NCBI GenBank assembly: GCA_002693605.1
Contig: NZQO01000076.1
Location: 1 to 15,791 of the forward strand
DNA length: 15,791 bases
Source of the DNA: Flavobacteriaceae bacterium
GTDB lineage: Bacteria; Bacteroidota; Bacteroidia; Flavobacteriales; Flavobacteriaceae
Direction: 5' to 3'
Part shown: one piece after another, positions 7,591 to 14,320 of the stretch
Numbering within the stretch: position 1 is the first letter of the stretch
How the letters are laid out: the number at the start of each line of letters is the position of its first letter
The notes under the pieces: generated by a model
The model's input: the letters and a program-made list of their open reading frames with translations, nothing else
Told to the model about the DNA's origin: nothing
The model's database searches: none
Position numbers and translations under genes: made by a program

Positions 7591-8946
7591 TTATTCTTCC
7601 TCTTCTGGTTCCTGCATTTTGAAGTTATTCATAAATGCGGTGGTGTAATTGCCCTTAACATAATCGGGATGGTCCATCAATTGTCTGTGAAAGGGGATGG
7701 TTGTTTTTACGCCCTCAATTACGAACTCATCCAACGCACGTTTCATCTTGCTTATGGCCTCGTCACGAGTTTGCGCGGTGGTAATAAGCTTTGCGATCAT
7801 CGAATCGTAATTAGGCGGAATGGTATATCCGGCATATACATGGGTATCTAACCGAATGCCATGCCCGCCAGGAGCATGTAGCACGGTAATCTTTCCGGGA
7901 GAAGGTCTAAAATCGTTATACGGGTCTTCGGCGTTAATGCGACATTCGATAGAATGTAGCTGCGGCAAATAATTCTTTCCTGATATGGGGACACCACTTG
8001 CCACCAATATTTGCTCCCTAATCAAATCGTAATCCACCACCTGTTCGGTAATGGGATGTTCCACCTGTATGCGGGTGTTCATCTCCATGAAGTAGAAATT
8101 ACGGTGCTTGTCTACCAAGAACTCTATAGTCCCGGCACCCTCGTATTTGATATATTCGGCTGCTTTCACGGCTGCCTTGCCCATGTCCTCGCGCAATTTC
8201 TTTGTCATGAACGGACTAGGAGTCTCTTCGGTCAGCTTTTGGTGACGACGCTGGATGGAGCAGTCACGTTCACTAAGGTGGCAGGCCTTTCCGGTGCTGT
8301 CGCCTACAATTTGAATCTCGATATGGCGCGGCTCTTCGATGAGCTTCTCCATATACATATCGTCATTTCCGAAGGCGGCCTTACTCTCTTGACGCGCAGA
8401 CTCCCACGCAGCTTGTAAATTTTCTTCTTTCCAAACGGCGCGCATTCCTTTTCCGCCACCCCCGGCACTTGCCTTTAGCATTACCGGATATCCGGTTTCC
8501 TTGGCGACTTTCTTACACGTTTCAAAATCGGGGATAATACCCTCGCTGCCAGGAACACAAGGAACGCCCGCCGCTTTCATAGTGGCTTTGGCAGTAGCCT
8601 TGTCGCCCATTTTCTCGATCATTTCTGGGGAAGCACCGATAAATTTAATGTTGTGCTCCTCGCATATCTTGGAGAACTTGGCATTTTCTGAAAGGAATCC
8701 GTAGCCGGGATGAATGGCATCGGCATTGGTAATTTCGGCCGCTGCTATAATATTGGACATTTTTAGATAACTTTCGCTACTGGGCGGTGGTCCAATACAC
8801 ACGGCCTCGTCGGCAAAACGTACGTGTAAGCTTTCCTCGTCGGCCTTACTGTACACGGCTACGGTTTTGATGCCCATTTCACGGCAGGTACGTATCACGC
8901 GAAGCGCGATCTCTCCCCTATTGGCAATCAATATTTTTTTGAACAT
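7591..8946 (-). CDS. accC: Acetyl-CoA carboxylase, biotin carboxylase subunit
   Basis: Carboxylates the biotin on AccB using ATP and bicarbonate, the first half of malonyl-CoA synthesis. It is 451 residues long (family about 450) with the standard order: biotin-carboxylase N-terminal domain (from [15 protein letters not shown]), ATP-grasp domain with the glycine loop AGGGGKGMR (161-169), and C-terminal domain. Catalytic and metal residues fall at the usual numbers: Glu288, Arg292 and Glu296 in [13 protein letters not shown], and an Arg at 336 in [11 protein letters not shown]. It ends in an acidic tail (EPEEEE). The gene lies 75 nt after accB, and that gap holds a clear hairpin (8971-9001). 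It is the last gene of the fabH-accB-accC run. Confidence 0.98.
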   Translation of the reverse strand: MFKKILIANRGEIALRVIRTCREMGIKTVAVYSKADEESLHVRFADEAVCIGPPPSSESYLKMSNIIAAAEITNADAIHPGYGFLSENAKFSKICEEHNIKFIGASPEMIEKMGDKATAKATMKAAGVPCVPGSEGIIPDFETCKKVAKETGYPVMLKASAGGGGKGMRAVWKEENLQAAWESARQESKAAFGNDDMYMEKLIEEPRHIEIQIVGDSTGKACHLSERDCSIQRRHQKLTEETPSPFMTKKLREDMGKAAVKAAEYIKYEGAGTIEFLVDKHRNFYFMEMNTRIQVEHPITEQVVDYDLIREQILVASGVPISGKNYLPQLHSIECRINAEDPYNDFRPSPGKITVLHAPGGHGIRLDTHVYAGYTIPPNYDSMIAKLITTAQTRDEAISKMKRALDEFVIEGVKTTIPFHRQLMDHPDYVKGNYTTAFMNNFKMQEPEEEE

Positions 8947-8970
8947 ACATTTAATCGTTATAAAGCACCT

Positions 8971-9001
8971 TTATTCCGAAGCATTAGCTAACGCGGAATA
9001 A
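8971..9001 (-). other. Hairpin between accB and accC
   Basis: A perfect 8-bp inverted repeat, TTATTCCG (8971-8978) and CGGAATAA (8994-9001), encloses a 15-nt spacer that itself holds the palindrome TTAGCTAA (8984-8991). No T tract follows in either direction, so it is not a standard terminator. It could be an RNA-processing or stability element, or a protein site. Confidence 0.55.
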
Positions 9002-9021
9002 GAAAGGAGCCTTGTGGTTAG

Positions 9022-9516
9022 TTACGACGGGTCTACCAAGAAAAGTGGCTGGTCAAACTCTACTGGTGAGGAGTCGTCTACCAATACCTTCACAATCTTT
9101 CCAGAGACTTCGCTCTCAATTTCATTAAACAGTTTCATAGCCTCGATTACGCAAAGTACGTCGCCGGTCTTAATACTATCACCTACCTCAACAAAAACTG
9201 ATTTGTCTGGTGATGGCTTTCTATAAAATGTTCCAATTATGGGCGATTTTATGGTAATGTATTTTGAATCTTCGTCTTTGGGCGCTTGGGCGTCTTTGGC
9301 AGCTGACGCACTCGGCGCCTCAACCGTAGGTTGTGGCGCAGCTTGTGGCTGTTGTGAGGCCATTGTTGGAATATGCTGAATATAGGTGGGTTCTCCCCTT
9401 CTATCGTCAGAGCCTGTTTTAATGGTGATTTTTACATCGTCCATTTCAAGTTTTACTTCACTGGCACCAGATTTGGCCACAAACTTGATTAGATTTTGAA
9501 TTTCTTTTAACTCCAT
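9022..9516 (-). CDS. accB: Acetyl-CoA carboxylase, biotin carboxyl carrier protein
   Basis: Carries the biotin that shuttles carboxyl groups between AccC and the carboxyltransferase. It is 164 residues long: an N-terminal segment (MELKEIQNLIKFVAKSG) that binds the carboxylase partner, a Pro/Ala/Gln-rich linker (about residues 50-85), and the C-terminal biotinyl domain. The biotinylation motif EAMKLFNEI places the modified lysine at residue 128, 36 residues before the end, as expected. It follows fabH by 35 nt and precedes accC by 75 nt. The accA/accD carboxyltransferase subunits are not in the window. Confidence 0.98.
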   Translation of the reverse strand: MELKEIQNLIKFVAKSGASEVKLEMDDVKITIKTGSDDRRGEPTYIQHIPTMASQQPQAAPQPTVEAPSASAAKDAQAPKDEDSKYITIKSPIIGTFYRKPSPDKSVFVEVGDSIKTGDVLCVIEAMKLFNEIESEVSGKIVKVLVDDSSPVEFDQPLFLVDPS

Positions 9517-9551
9517 ATTTATAAGGTTTAAAAATCTTTTTTATTCGTTGA

Positions 9552-10550
9552 TTAATTAGGTGAATATGCCCATTTCACATATACGGCGCCCCAGGTGAAT
9601 CCACCCCCGAAGGACGCGAATACCAAGTTATCACCTTTCTTAAGTTGTTTTTCGTAATCCATCAAGCATAAAGGAAGCGTCGCCGAGGTGGTGTTTCCAT
9701 ATCTATGGATATTCATCATGACCTTTTCATCGGGCAGGTTCATCCTCTTTGCCGTGGCATCGATAATTCGCTTGTTAGCTTGGTGCGGAACCAGCCAATC
9801 TACATCATCATCCTCTAACCCGTTGCGTTCCATAATTTTTGCGCTAACATCGGCCATATTGGAAACGGCAAATTTGAAAACCGTTTTACCGTCTTGAATA
9901 ACGTAATGCTTTTTATTGGCTACCGTTTCGCTCGTGGGCGGCATCAACGACCCACCGGCATCGATTTTTAAGCTTTGGCGCCCAATACCGTCAGAGCGCA
10001 AATACTCATCGCGCACCCCATACCCTTCGTTGTTGGGCTCGAAGAGCACGGCTCCGCCGCCATCACCGAAGATAATACAGGTGGCACGGTCTTCATAATC
10101 GATTATAGAAGACATCTTGTCGGCACCAATAAGGAGCACCTTTTTATATTTACCAGATTCAATATAGCGCGCGGCGGTAGACATTCCATAGAGGAAGCTA
10201 GAGCAAGCGGCAACAAGGTCAAAAGAAAAAGCGTTTACGGCACCTATTTGGGTGGCAACGTAAACGCCTGTGGCTGCGACCGGCATATCGGGCGTGGCGG
10301 TAGCCATAATCACCATATCGATATCTCTCGGGTCTGTATTGCTTTTTGAAAGAAGGTTCTTCGCGGCTTGAATCGCCAAATAGGAAGTGCCCTTATCTTT
10401 GTCCTTTAAAATTCTGCGTTCTTTAATTCCAGTCCGGGTGGTAATCCATTCATCATTGGTGTCGACCATGGTCTCCAGAATTTGGTTGGTCAACACGTAG
10501 TCTGGAACATAGCCTCCTACAGCGGTTATTGCAGCTGTGATCTCGCTCAT
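9552..10550 (-). CDS. fabH: 3-oxoacyl-ACP synthase III (KAS III)
   Basis: Condenses acetyl-CoA (or a branched primer) with malonyl-ACP to start fatty acid synthesis. It is 332 residues long with the full catalytic triad: Cys116 in LVAACSSFLYG, His256 in VPHQANKRI and Asn286 in HRYGNTTSATLP. The N-terminal TNDEWITTRTGIKERRI is the usual KAS III signature. Since it lies directly upstream of accB and accC, the operon makes both the malonyl donor and the first condensing enzyme. Flavobacteria make many iso-branched fatty acids, so branched acyl-CoA primers are likely substrates (inference). A terminator lies between rpmF and fabH, and a candidate promoter at 10601-10634. Confidence 0.98.
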   Translation of the reverse strand: MSEITAAITAVGGYVPDYVLTNQILETMVDTNDEWITTRTGIKERRILKDKDKGTSYLAIQAAKNLLSKSNTDPRDIDMVIMATATPDMPVAATGVYVATQIGAVNAFSFDLVAACSSFLYGMSTAARYIESGKYKKVLLIGADKMSSIIDYEDRATCIIFGDGGGAVLFEPNNEGYGVRDEYLRSDGIGRQSLKIDAGGSLMPPTSETVANKKHYVIQDGKTVFKFAVSNMADVSAKIMERNGLEDDDVDWLVPHQANKRIIDATAKRMNLPDEKVMMNIHRYGNTTSATLPLCLMDYEKQLKKGDNLVFASFGGGFTWGAVYVKWAYSPN

Positions 10551-10574
10551 ATAATTGAATTAAATTCCTCAAAC

Positions 10575-10591
10575 AGAGCCAAAGCGACTCT
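10575..10591 (-). other. Small hairpin in the fabH leader
   Basis: Leftward AGAGTC-GCTTT-GGCTCT forms a 6-bp stem with one U-G wobble and a 5-nt loop, about 25 nt upstream of the fabH start and inside its predicted leader. It may be chance or a leader structure. Confidence 0.35.
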
Positions 10592-10600
10592 AAAAGTTGT

Positions 10601-10634
10601 GAAAAGTACTAAAAATTAGCCAAAAACGGGGCAA
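10601..10634 (-). promoter_or_regulatory. Candidate promoter of the fabH operon
   Basis: Leftward TTG (10632-10634), a 23-nt spacer, and TACTTTTC (10601-10608), 7 of 8 to TAnnTTTG. It lies downstream of the rpmF terminator and about 50 nt before the fabH ATG, where a promoter is needed. Confidence 0.4.
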
Positions 10635-10664
10635 AATCTACCTGTTTTTGAATCCTCTCCCTAT

Positions 10665-10700
10665 AAAAAACAAAAAAAACTCCCACTGCAGGTGAGAGTT
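10665..10700 (-). terminator. Strong intrinsic terminator after rpmF
   Basis: Leftward AACTCTCAC (10692-10700) pairs with GTGGGAGTT (10678-10686), nine pairs including one U-G, with a 5-nt loop. It is followed by eight T, a G and six more T. This is the best intrinsic terminator in the window. It lies about 20 nt after the rpmF stop and separates the ribosomal-protein unit from fabH-accB-accC. Confidence 0.88.
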
Positions 10701-10722
10701 TTATTGTATAAAATAAAAGGTA

Positions 10723-10920
10723 CTATGCCTCTACTTCCTCGGTAGCGTCAATTACAACCTGGCCGCGGTAGTATAGTTTACCTTCGTACCAGTGCGCTCT
10801 GTGAAATAAATGTGCCTCGCCCGTGGTAGGGTCTTTGGCAATTGTTGGTGCAGTAGCCTTATAATGGGTTCTTCTTTTATCTCTTCTGGTTTTTGAGATT
10901 TTTCTCTTAGGATGTGCCAT
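10723..10920 (-). CDS. rpmF: 50S ribosomal protein L32
   Basis: A 65-residue ribosomal protein of the large subunit. The start [19 protein letters not shown] is the L32 signature and the protein is strongly basic in the first third. The zinc-ribbon cysteines found in some L32 forms are absent, so this is the cysteine-free type, which may use other residues or no zinc. It ends in an acidic tail (TEEVEA). The gene starts 9 nt after the DUF177 gene and is cotranscribed with it, as in most bacteria. Confidence 0.97.
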   Translation of the reverse strand: MAHPKRKISKTRRDKRRTHYKATAPTIAKDPTTGEAHLFHRAHWYEGKLYYRGQVVIDATEEVEA

Positions 10921-10929
10921 CGCTCTGTA

Positions 10930-11481
10930 TTATTTATCCGTTAATAGTTTTTTTAATTGGTCCCATCGGGGGTCGGTTCCGTCTTCATCGGGAGCGTCCG
11001 CGATATCCTCGGTACGTTCCTTTACGCGCAGTTCTTCTAGTTTCTCGAGTATTTCAGACTTCAATGTGCCATCTTCCACACCGGGATGTACACGGCGGGC
11101 GGGCAATGAAAGCACTATCGATTCGTAAACGTATTGCTGGATGTTTACCTCGTAACTTCCATGCGGAAGAATAAGGAGGTCCTCGTTCTCATCGTTATAT
11201 TCGTCACCGAATTTCACGACAAACCGGTAAGATCCGTCAATGGGCTGGTCAAAAGGTTCATTGGTAATATCGCAATGAACAGATACGAACCCCTTGAATG
11301 ATAGCATCAGTTCCAGCAAGGTGGCCTTCTTTACAAGAAGCACTTCCAACGATATGGACGCACTCTGGAACTCATCGTACTCAAAATGTTCAAAGAACGG
11401 TTTTTCAATTTCAAAATTGAAACGGTGCTCCCCAATTTTCAATCCCACGAAGGGAATGGTAAATTCTTTCAATTCCTTCAT
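10930..11481 (-). CDS. DUF177 (YceD-family) protein linked to 23S rRNA / L32
   Basis: A 183-residue member of the DUF177/YceD family, which is almost always encoded next to rpmF and has been linked to 23S rRNA accumulation. The N-terminal MKELKEFTIPFVGLK is the flavobacterial form. A mid-protein VHCDITNEPFDQPIDG (near residue 75) corresponds to the family's usual Cys-x-x-Cys region, but only one cysteine remains. The C-terminal DPRWDQLKKLL is typical. The ATG at 11481 is preferred over a GTG two codons upstream because relatives begin at MKEL. A textbook promoter lies 45-72 nt upstream, and rpmF follows after 9 nt. Confidence 0.93.
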   Translation of the reverse strand: MKELKEFTIPFVGLKIGEHRFNFEIEKPFFEHFEYDEFQSASISLEVLLVKKATLLELMLSFKGFVSVHCDITNEPFDQPIDGSYRFVVKFGDEYNDENEDLLILPHGSYEVNIQQYVYESIVLSLPARRVHPGVEDGTLKSEILEKLEELRVKERTEDIADAPDEDGTDPRWDQLKKLLTDK

Positions 11482-11525
11482 AATCACACCTATTTCTTTA
11501 CTACACCTTCTTACAAAGGCGGGTG

Positions 11526-11553
11526 CAAAGATAAAAAATTATTTCAATAGCAA
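11526..11553 (-). promoter_or_regulatory. Promoter of the DUF177-rpmF operon
   Basis: Leftward TTG (11551-11553), a 17-nt spacer and TATCTTTG (11526-11533), an exact match to TAnnTTTG. The -33 element begins only 7 nt after the pdxA stop codon. The predicted leader is about 38 nt. This is the clearest promoter in the window. Confidence 0.82.
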
Positions 11554-11559
11554 ATTATA

Positions 11560-12624
11560 TTACGCATTCTTTTTTGAAAACGGCAATTTGCGCCCCTTTT
11601 CCAGCGGATTTTTTGTTAGCTTCAGGTATTCCCTGCGCTTTTTGTAAATAGCAATGGCGCTAAAAACGGCCTCTTTGAACGATTCGAAATTCGCAGTGTT
11701 CTTGCCGGCAACATCAAAGGCTGTACCGTGGTCTGGCGAGGTGCGTACCTTGCTTAAGCCAGCGGTAAAGTTTACGCCAGTTCCAAAGGCCAGCGTCTTG
11801 AACGGTACGAGGCCCTGGTCGTGGTACGACGCGATCACCGCGTCAAAATTCTTATAATTACCAGATCCGAAAAAGCTATCGGCCGCATACGGGCCGTAAA
11901 CCAGCTTTCCGTTTTTCCGGAGGTTATCCAAAGTAGGACGCATAACGCTATCGTCCTCAGTGCCAATTACACCATTGTCGCCGGTATGCGGATTAATACC
12001 CAGCACGGCGATTTTTGGCTTCCGAACGCCAAAATCCTGCATCAAGCTCCGGTATATGGTCTGTACTTTCTTTTCAATAACTTCCCTGGTAATATTTTTT
12101 GAAATATCCTTTACCGCAACGTGGTCGGTAAGGAGACCAACCCGAAGTGCTCCGGAAATCATAAGCATAAGGCTATCTCCCTCCAGCTCTTTCGCGAGAT
12201 AATCTGTATGCCCCGGAAAATTGAAAGTTTCAGATTGCACGCTCGACTTGTTTATGGGTGCCGTGACGAGCACCGAGACCTTACCCTCCTTGAGGGCGCT
12301 AACGGCAGCGGAAAGTGATTTTACCGCATAGCTGCCGCTTTTCTTGTCTTCCTTGCCAAAATCCACGTCTACGTTTTCCTTCCAAACATTCAGTACGTTT
12401 ATTTTCTTCGGAACTATGGCATCTAGCGTATCGATGCCGTGTAGGTTGACATCAAGGTTAAACTCCTTCTTGTAAAAGGACATCAGTTTTACCGAAGCGA
12501 AAATAACCGGGGTGCAAAACTCCATCATCCTTGCATCTTCAAAAGTTTTTAGGATAATCTCGCCGCCTATACCATTCAAATCGCCAACCGAAATGCCAAT
12601 TACAATCTTATCGTCTTTTGCCAT
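11560..12624 (-). CDS. pdxA: 4-hydroxythreonine-4-phosphate dehydrogenase
   Basis: Oxidises 4-phosphohydroxythreonine with NAD on the DXP-dependent route to pyridoxal phosphate (vitamin B6). It is 354 residues long. The three metal-binding histidines are present: His168 (LLTDHVAVKD), His213 (INPHTGDNG) and His268 (SYHDQGLVP). The substrate-contacting FPGHTD is at 136-141. The N-terminal glycine motif reads GDLNGIGGE rather than the GEPAGIGPE type of Escherichia coli, a variation common in Bacteroidetes (from memory, not checked). It is divergent from riboflavin synthase across a 57-nt gap and followed by the DUF177-rpmF promoter. No terminator separates it from that operon, so some readthrough is likely. 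Confidence 0.96.
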   Translation of the reverse strand: MAKDDKIVIGISVGDLNGIGGEIILKTFEDARMMEFCTPVIFASVKLMSFYKKEFNLDVNLHGIDTLDAIVPKKINVLNVWKENVDVDFGKEDKKSGSYAVKSLSAAVSALKEGKVSVLVTAPINKSSVQSETFNFPGHTDYLAKELEGDSLMLMISGALRVGLLTDHVAVKDISKNITREVIEKKVQTIYRSLMQDFGVRKPKIAVLGINPHTGDNGVIGTEDDSVMRPTLDNLRKNGKLVYGPYAADSFFGSGNYKNFDAVIASYHDQGLVPFKTLAFGTGVNFTAGLSKVRTSPDHGTAFDVAGKNTANFESFKEAVFSAIAIYKKRREYLKLTKNPLEKGRKLPFSKKNA

Positions 12625-12648
12625 ATATCCCCACGAGGTTTAAATTCT

Positions 12649-12656
12649 TACTTTTG
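12649..12656 (+). promoter_or_regulatory. -7 box of the riboflavin synthase promoter
   Basis: TACTTTTG matches TAnnTTTG exactly and predicts a transcript start near 12663, giving a leader of about 20 nt. No TTG is at the usual -33 position. The box lies 5 nt from the opposing pdxA box. Confidence 0.6.
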
Positions 12657-12661
12657 CAGTA

Positions 12662-12669
12662 CAAATGTA
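12662..12669 (-). promoter_or_regulatory. -7 box of the pdxA promoter
   Basis: Leftward TACATTTG matches TAnnTTTG exactly and predicts a start near 12655, about 30 nt before the pdxA ATG. It lacks a clear TTG at -33 and interlocks with the rightward riboflavin synthase promoter. Confidence 0.6.
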
Positions 12670-12681
12670 ACGAAATAAAGA

Positions 12682-13272
12682 ATGTTTACAGGTATTATCG
12701 AAACTGTTGGAAGGGTAAAAAATTTAAAGGAAGATCGCGAAAATCTCGACATTACTATCGAGAGCTCGCTCGCCTCGCAATTGAAAGTCGACCAAAGCGT
12801 GGCGCACAACGGTGTTTGCCTAACCGTGGTGGAATTGGGTGTCGATTGGTACCGGGTTACCGCTATAAGCGAAACCCTGGAAAAAACCAATTTGGGAGCT
12901 CTTACCGTGGGGCAAGCAGTCAACTTGGAACGCGCCATGAAACTTGGTGATCGATTGGACGGCCATTTGGTTCAAGGCCACGTTGATCAAGTAGGTACGT
13001 GTATTGGAAGGGAAGCGGTAGCGGGAAGTTGGATTTTCAGCTTCCAATACGATAGCGCAGCGGGAAATATCACCATCGAGAAGGGCTCTATCACAATAAA
13101 TGGCGTTAGCCTAACGGTGGTGAATTCCAAAAAGGCGCAGTTCAGCGTGGCGATAATACCGTATACCTATGAGCATACCAATTTTAACTCTATTGAAGAG
13201 GGCGAAACGGTAAATTTGGAATTTGATATAATAGGAAAATACTTAAAACGACTTAGCGCAAATTACGTGTAG
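12682..13272 (+). CDS. ribE: Riboflavin synthase, alpha subunit
   Basis: Converts two molecules of 6,7-dimethyl-8-ribityllumazine to riboflavin. It is 196 residues long with the two lumazine-binding repeats expected: the first from MFTGIIETVGRV with HNGVCLTVV near residue 45, the second from residue 98 with INGVSLTVV near 140. MKLGDRLDGHLVQGHVDQ joins them and the C-terminal DIIGKYLKRL is conserved. The ATG at 12682 begins exactly at the invariant MFTG. The gene lies divergent from pdxA and overlaps the small membrane-protein gene tail to tail by 20 nt. Other rib genes are not in the window, and no FMN-riboswitch-like leader fits in the short upstream gap. Confidence 0.97.
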   Translation: MFTGIIETVGRVKNLKEDRENLDITIESSLASQLKVDQSVAHNGVCLTVVELGVDWYRVTAISETLEKTNLGALTVGQAVNLERAMKLGDRLDGHLVQGHVDQVGTCIGREAVAGSWIFSFQYDSAAGNITIEKGSITINGVSLTVVNSKKAQFSVAIIPYTYEHTNFNSIEEGETVNLEFDIIGKYLKRLSANYV

Positions 13273-13474
13273 CAACACTTTTGCGCAGAAGAAAAAAAAG
13301 CCCCAATAACAATCCTGCAAGTAACAAAAAGGTAAGGTCTTGATCAATAGGAACCTCGGGTGTACGTTGAGGAGTAGGCGCGGGTGGCCCGGCCTTTCCA
13401 GATTGGCCGAACGCCCATGTTGCACATAAAAATGTGAACACCGAGACAAGTATTTTTACGATTTGGGGTCGCAT
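13253..13474 (-). CDS. Small secreted/membrane protein with signal peptide, proline-rich linker and a PID-type C-terminal helix
   Basis: A 73-residue protein I cannot assign a function. It has a cleavable-looking signal (residues 1-24, basic MRPQ, hydrophobic stretch, ATWAFGQ), then a short Gly/Pro-rich linker (GPPAPTPQRTP). VPIDQDL leads into one transmembrane helix (LLLAGLLLGLFFLL, about 49-62) and a basic tail RKSVATRNLR. A Pro-rich linker followed by PID, a helix and basic residues is a layout I recall from many small Bacteroidetes proteins; it recalls C-terminal sorting tags. A role in sorting is inference only. The ATG at 13474 is the only start giving a signal peptide. Its 3' end overlaps riboflavin synthase by 20 nt on the opposite strand. 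Confidence 0.75.
   Translation of the reverse strand: MRPQIVKILVSVFTFLCATWAFGQSGKAGPPAPTPQRTPEVPIDQDLTFLLLAGLLLGLFFLLRKSVATRNLR
13256..13286. terminator. Hairpin across two converging gene ends (probable bidirectional terminator)
   Basis: GCGCAAA (13256-13262) pairs with TTTGCGC (13280-13286), and inside it GTGT (13267-13270) pairs with ACAC (13275-13278) around an AGCA loop. The riboflavin synthase stop lies within it, and the left arm lies inside both coding regions. There is no clean T tract on either side, so the terminator role is inferred from position. Confidence 0.5.
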
Positions 13475-13484
13475 AATTAGGTGT

Positions 13485-13492
13485 TAAATGTA
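13485..13492 (-). promoter_or_regulatory. Candidate -7 box of the small membrane-protein gene
   Basis: Leftward TACATTTA, 7 of 8 to TAnnTTTG, 10 nt before the ATG at 13474, with a TTG 15 nt upstream of it (13508-13510), slightly closer than usual. It would give a very short leader. Confidence 0.35.
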
Positions 13493-13735
13493 AGAAAAAT
13501 TTGTTAACAACATATAAATATCAAAATAATTGACTATTTATCCTCTCATCCTTAAATAATTAATTCCCGTTACCAGCGGTGTCGCATTAACGACATCCCT
13601 TCAGTTGCTGGAATTCTCCCCAAGCTAAAAATTCAAAGAATCATCTTGAAACCAGTGTTTCAATTTTCTGAAAGGTACGCCATATTCCGATAAAATTATC
13701 AACAATTTGGCAAAACCTTACAGGTATAAAAAAAG
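13493..13735. other. AT-rich intergenic stretch with a perfect small hairpin
   Basis: No convincing gene is seen. It contains a perfect 7-bp stem, TTGAAAC (13646-13652) and GTTTCAA (13657-13663), with loop CAGT and a rightward TTTT after it. A second small stem, TGTCG/CGACA, lies at 13580-13595. The A7 run at 13728-13734 is the leftward T tract following the tRNA. Confidence 0.4.
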
Positions 13736-13809
13736 TGGTCCCACTTGGGCTCGAACCAAGGACCACCTGATTATGAGTCAGGTGCTCTAACCAACTGAGC
13801 TATGGGACC
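13736..13809 (-). tRNA. tRNA with CAT anticodon, probably tRNA-Ile2 (lysidine-modified), less likely elongator Met
   Basis: A complete 74-nt cloverleaf with every stem perfectly paired: acceptor GGTCCCA/TGGGACC, D stem GCTC/GAGC, anticodon stem CCTGA/TCAGG and T stem CTTGG/CCAAG, with TTCGAGC in the T loop. The anticodon loop CTCATAA gives CAT (13773-13775), and the discriminator is A. CCA is not encoded, as is common in Bacteroidetes. The acceptor stem has C4-G69 and C5-G68, the pairs reported as recognition elements of the Escherichia coli lysidine synthetase TilS, whereas its elongator tRNA-Met has U4-A69 and A5-U68. The G1-C72 pair excludes a typical bacterial initiator. A T7 run just after the 3' end should terminate transcription. 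Confidence 0.93.
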
Positions 13810-13821
13810 AAAAACAGTTCG

Positions 13822-13829
13822 CAAATGTA
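13822..13829 (-). promoter_or_regulatory. -7 box of the tRNA promoter
   Basis: Leftward TACATTTG, exact to TAnnTTTG, 12 nt before the mature tRNA 5' end, leaving only about 6 nt of leader. It lies in the 52-nt gap after the epimerase gene. No TTG is seen at -33. Confidence 0.55.
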
Positions 13830-13861
13830 AAACTCTTTTGCTAAACATTAAAACTATTTGT

Positions 13862-14266
13862 TCAACTATTTATGTCCTGGCACAGCTCTATCAAGACCCC
13901 ATGTGCCGATTTCGGGTGCAAGAACACCACCAGTTTCCCGTCGGCGCCCTTTTTTGGCGTCTCGTTCAGGACCTGAAATCCCTCAGTTTTCAGTCGGGCC
14001 ACCTCTTCTTCTATGTTAGCTACGGAAAAGGCCAGGTGATGGATTCCCTCCCCTCGTTTTTCTATGAATTTGGCGATGGGGCTATCGGCGTTCGTAGCCT
14101 CCAGCAGTTCAATTTTGCTTTGTCCGCATTTAAAAAACGAAGTTGAAACCCCCTCGCTAGCTACCGTTTCCGTTTTATAGGGGCTCGCGCCCAACAGGCT
14201 TGTATAAATTTTATTTGCCTCCTCCAGGTTTTTCACCGCAATGCCAATGTGCTCAATTTTATCCAT
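13862..14266 (-). CDS. mce: Methylmalonyl-CoA epimerase
   Basis: Interconverts (S)- and (R)-methylmalonyl-CoA, linking propionyl-CoA carboxylation or breakdown to succinyl-CoA. It is a 134-residue vicinal-oxygen-chelate protein with two beta-alpha-beta-beta-beta modules. Metal-site candidates are His6 (KIEHIGIAV), Glu53 (SKIELLE), a His of the GIHHLAFSV segment (76-77) and Glu127 (GVLIELCQ). The start MDKIEHIGIAV and length match the family. The mutase subunits are not in the window, so this gene is separate from them. It is divergent from rbfA and lies directly upstream of the tRNA on the same strand, with the tRNA having its own promoter. Confidence 0.93.
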   Translation of the reverse strand: MDKIEHIGIAVKNLEEANKIYTSLLGASPYKTETVASEGVSTSFFKCGQSKIELLEATNADSPIAKFIEKRGEGIHHLAFSVANIEEEVARLKTEGFQVLNETPKKGADGKLVVFLHPKSAHGVLIELCQDINS

Positions 14267-14286
14267 GATTCAATTATTTTCCATTT

Positions 14287-14294
14287 CAAAAATA
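14287..14294 (-). promoter_or_regulatory. -7 box of the methylmalonyl-CoA epimerase gene
   Basis: Leftward TATTTTTG, exact to TAnnTTTG, 20 nt before the ATG at 14266, giving a predicted leader of about 16 nt. No clear -33 TTG. Confidence 0.5.
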
Positions 14295-14312
14295 ACAAAT
14301 CTTTAAATGTGG

Positions 14313-14320
14313 TACTTTTG
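14313..14320 (+). promoter_or_regulatory. -7 box of rbfA, placed for a leaderless transcript
   Basis: TACTTTTG, exact to TAnnTTTG, ends 4 nt before the rbfA ATG (14325). Since transcripts begin about 5-7 nt after this box, transcription should start at or very near the A of the start codon. Confidence 0.55.

Noticed and set aside
8011..8418. 135-codon frame antisense to accC
   Set aside because: It lies entirely within a certain accC coding region and is a by-product of its codon use.
12657..12681. FMN riboswitch before riboflavin synthase
   Set aside because: The predicted leader is only about 20 nt, far too short for the aptamer, and no conserved aptamer segments are seen.
13646..13663. 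Perfect small hairpin with TTTT as the end of a small RNA gene
   Set aside because: No upstream promoter box in the right direction was found and the stem is AT-rich, so I record it only as a structure.
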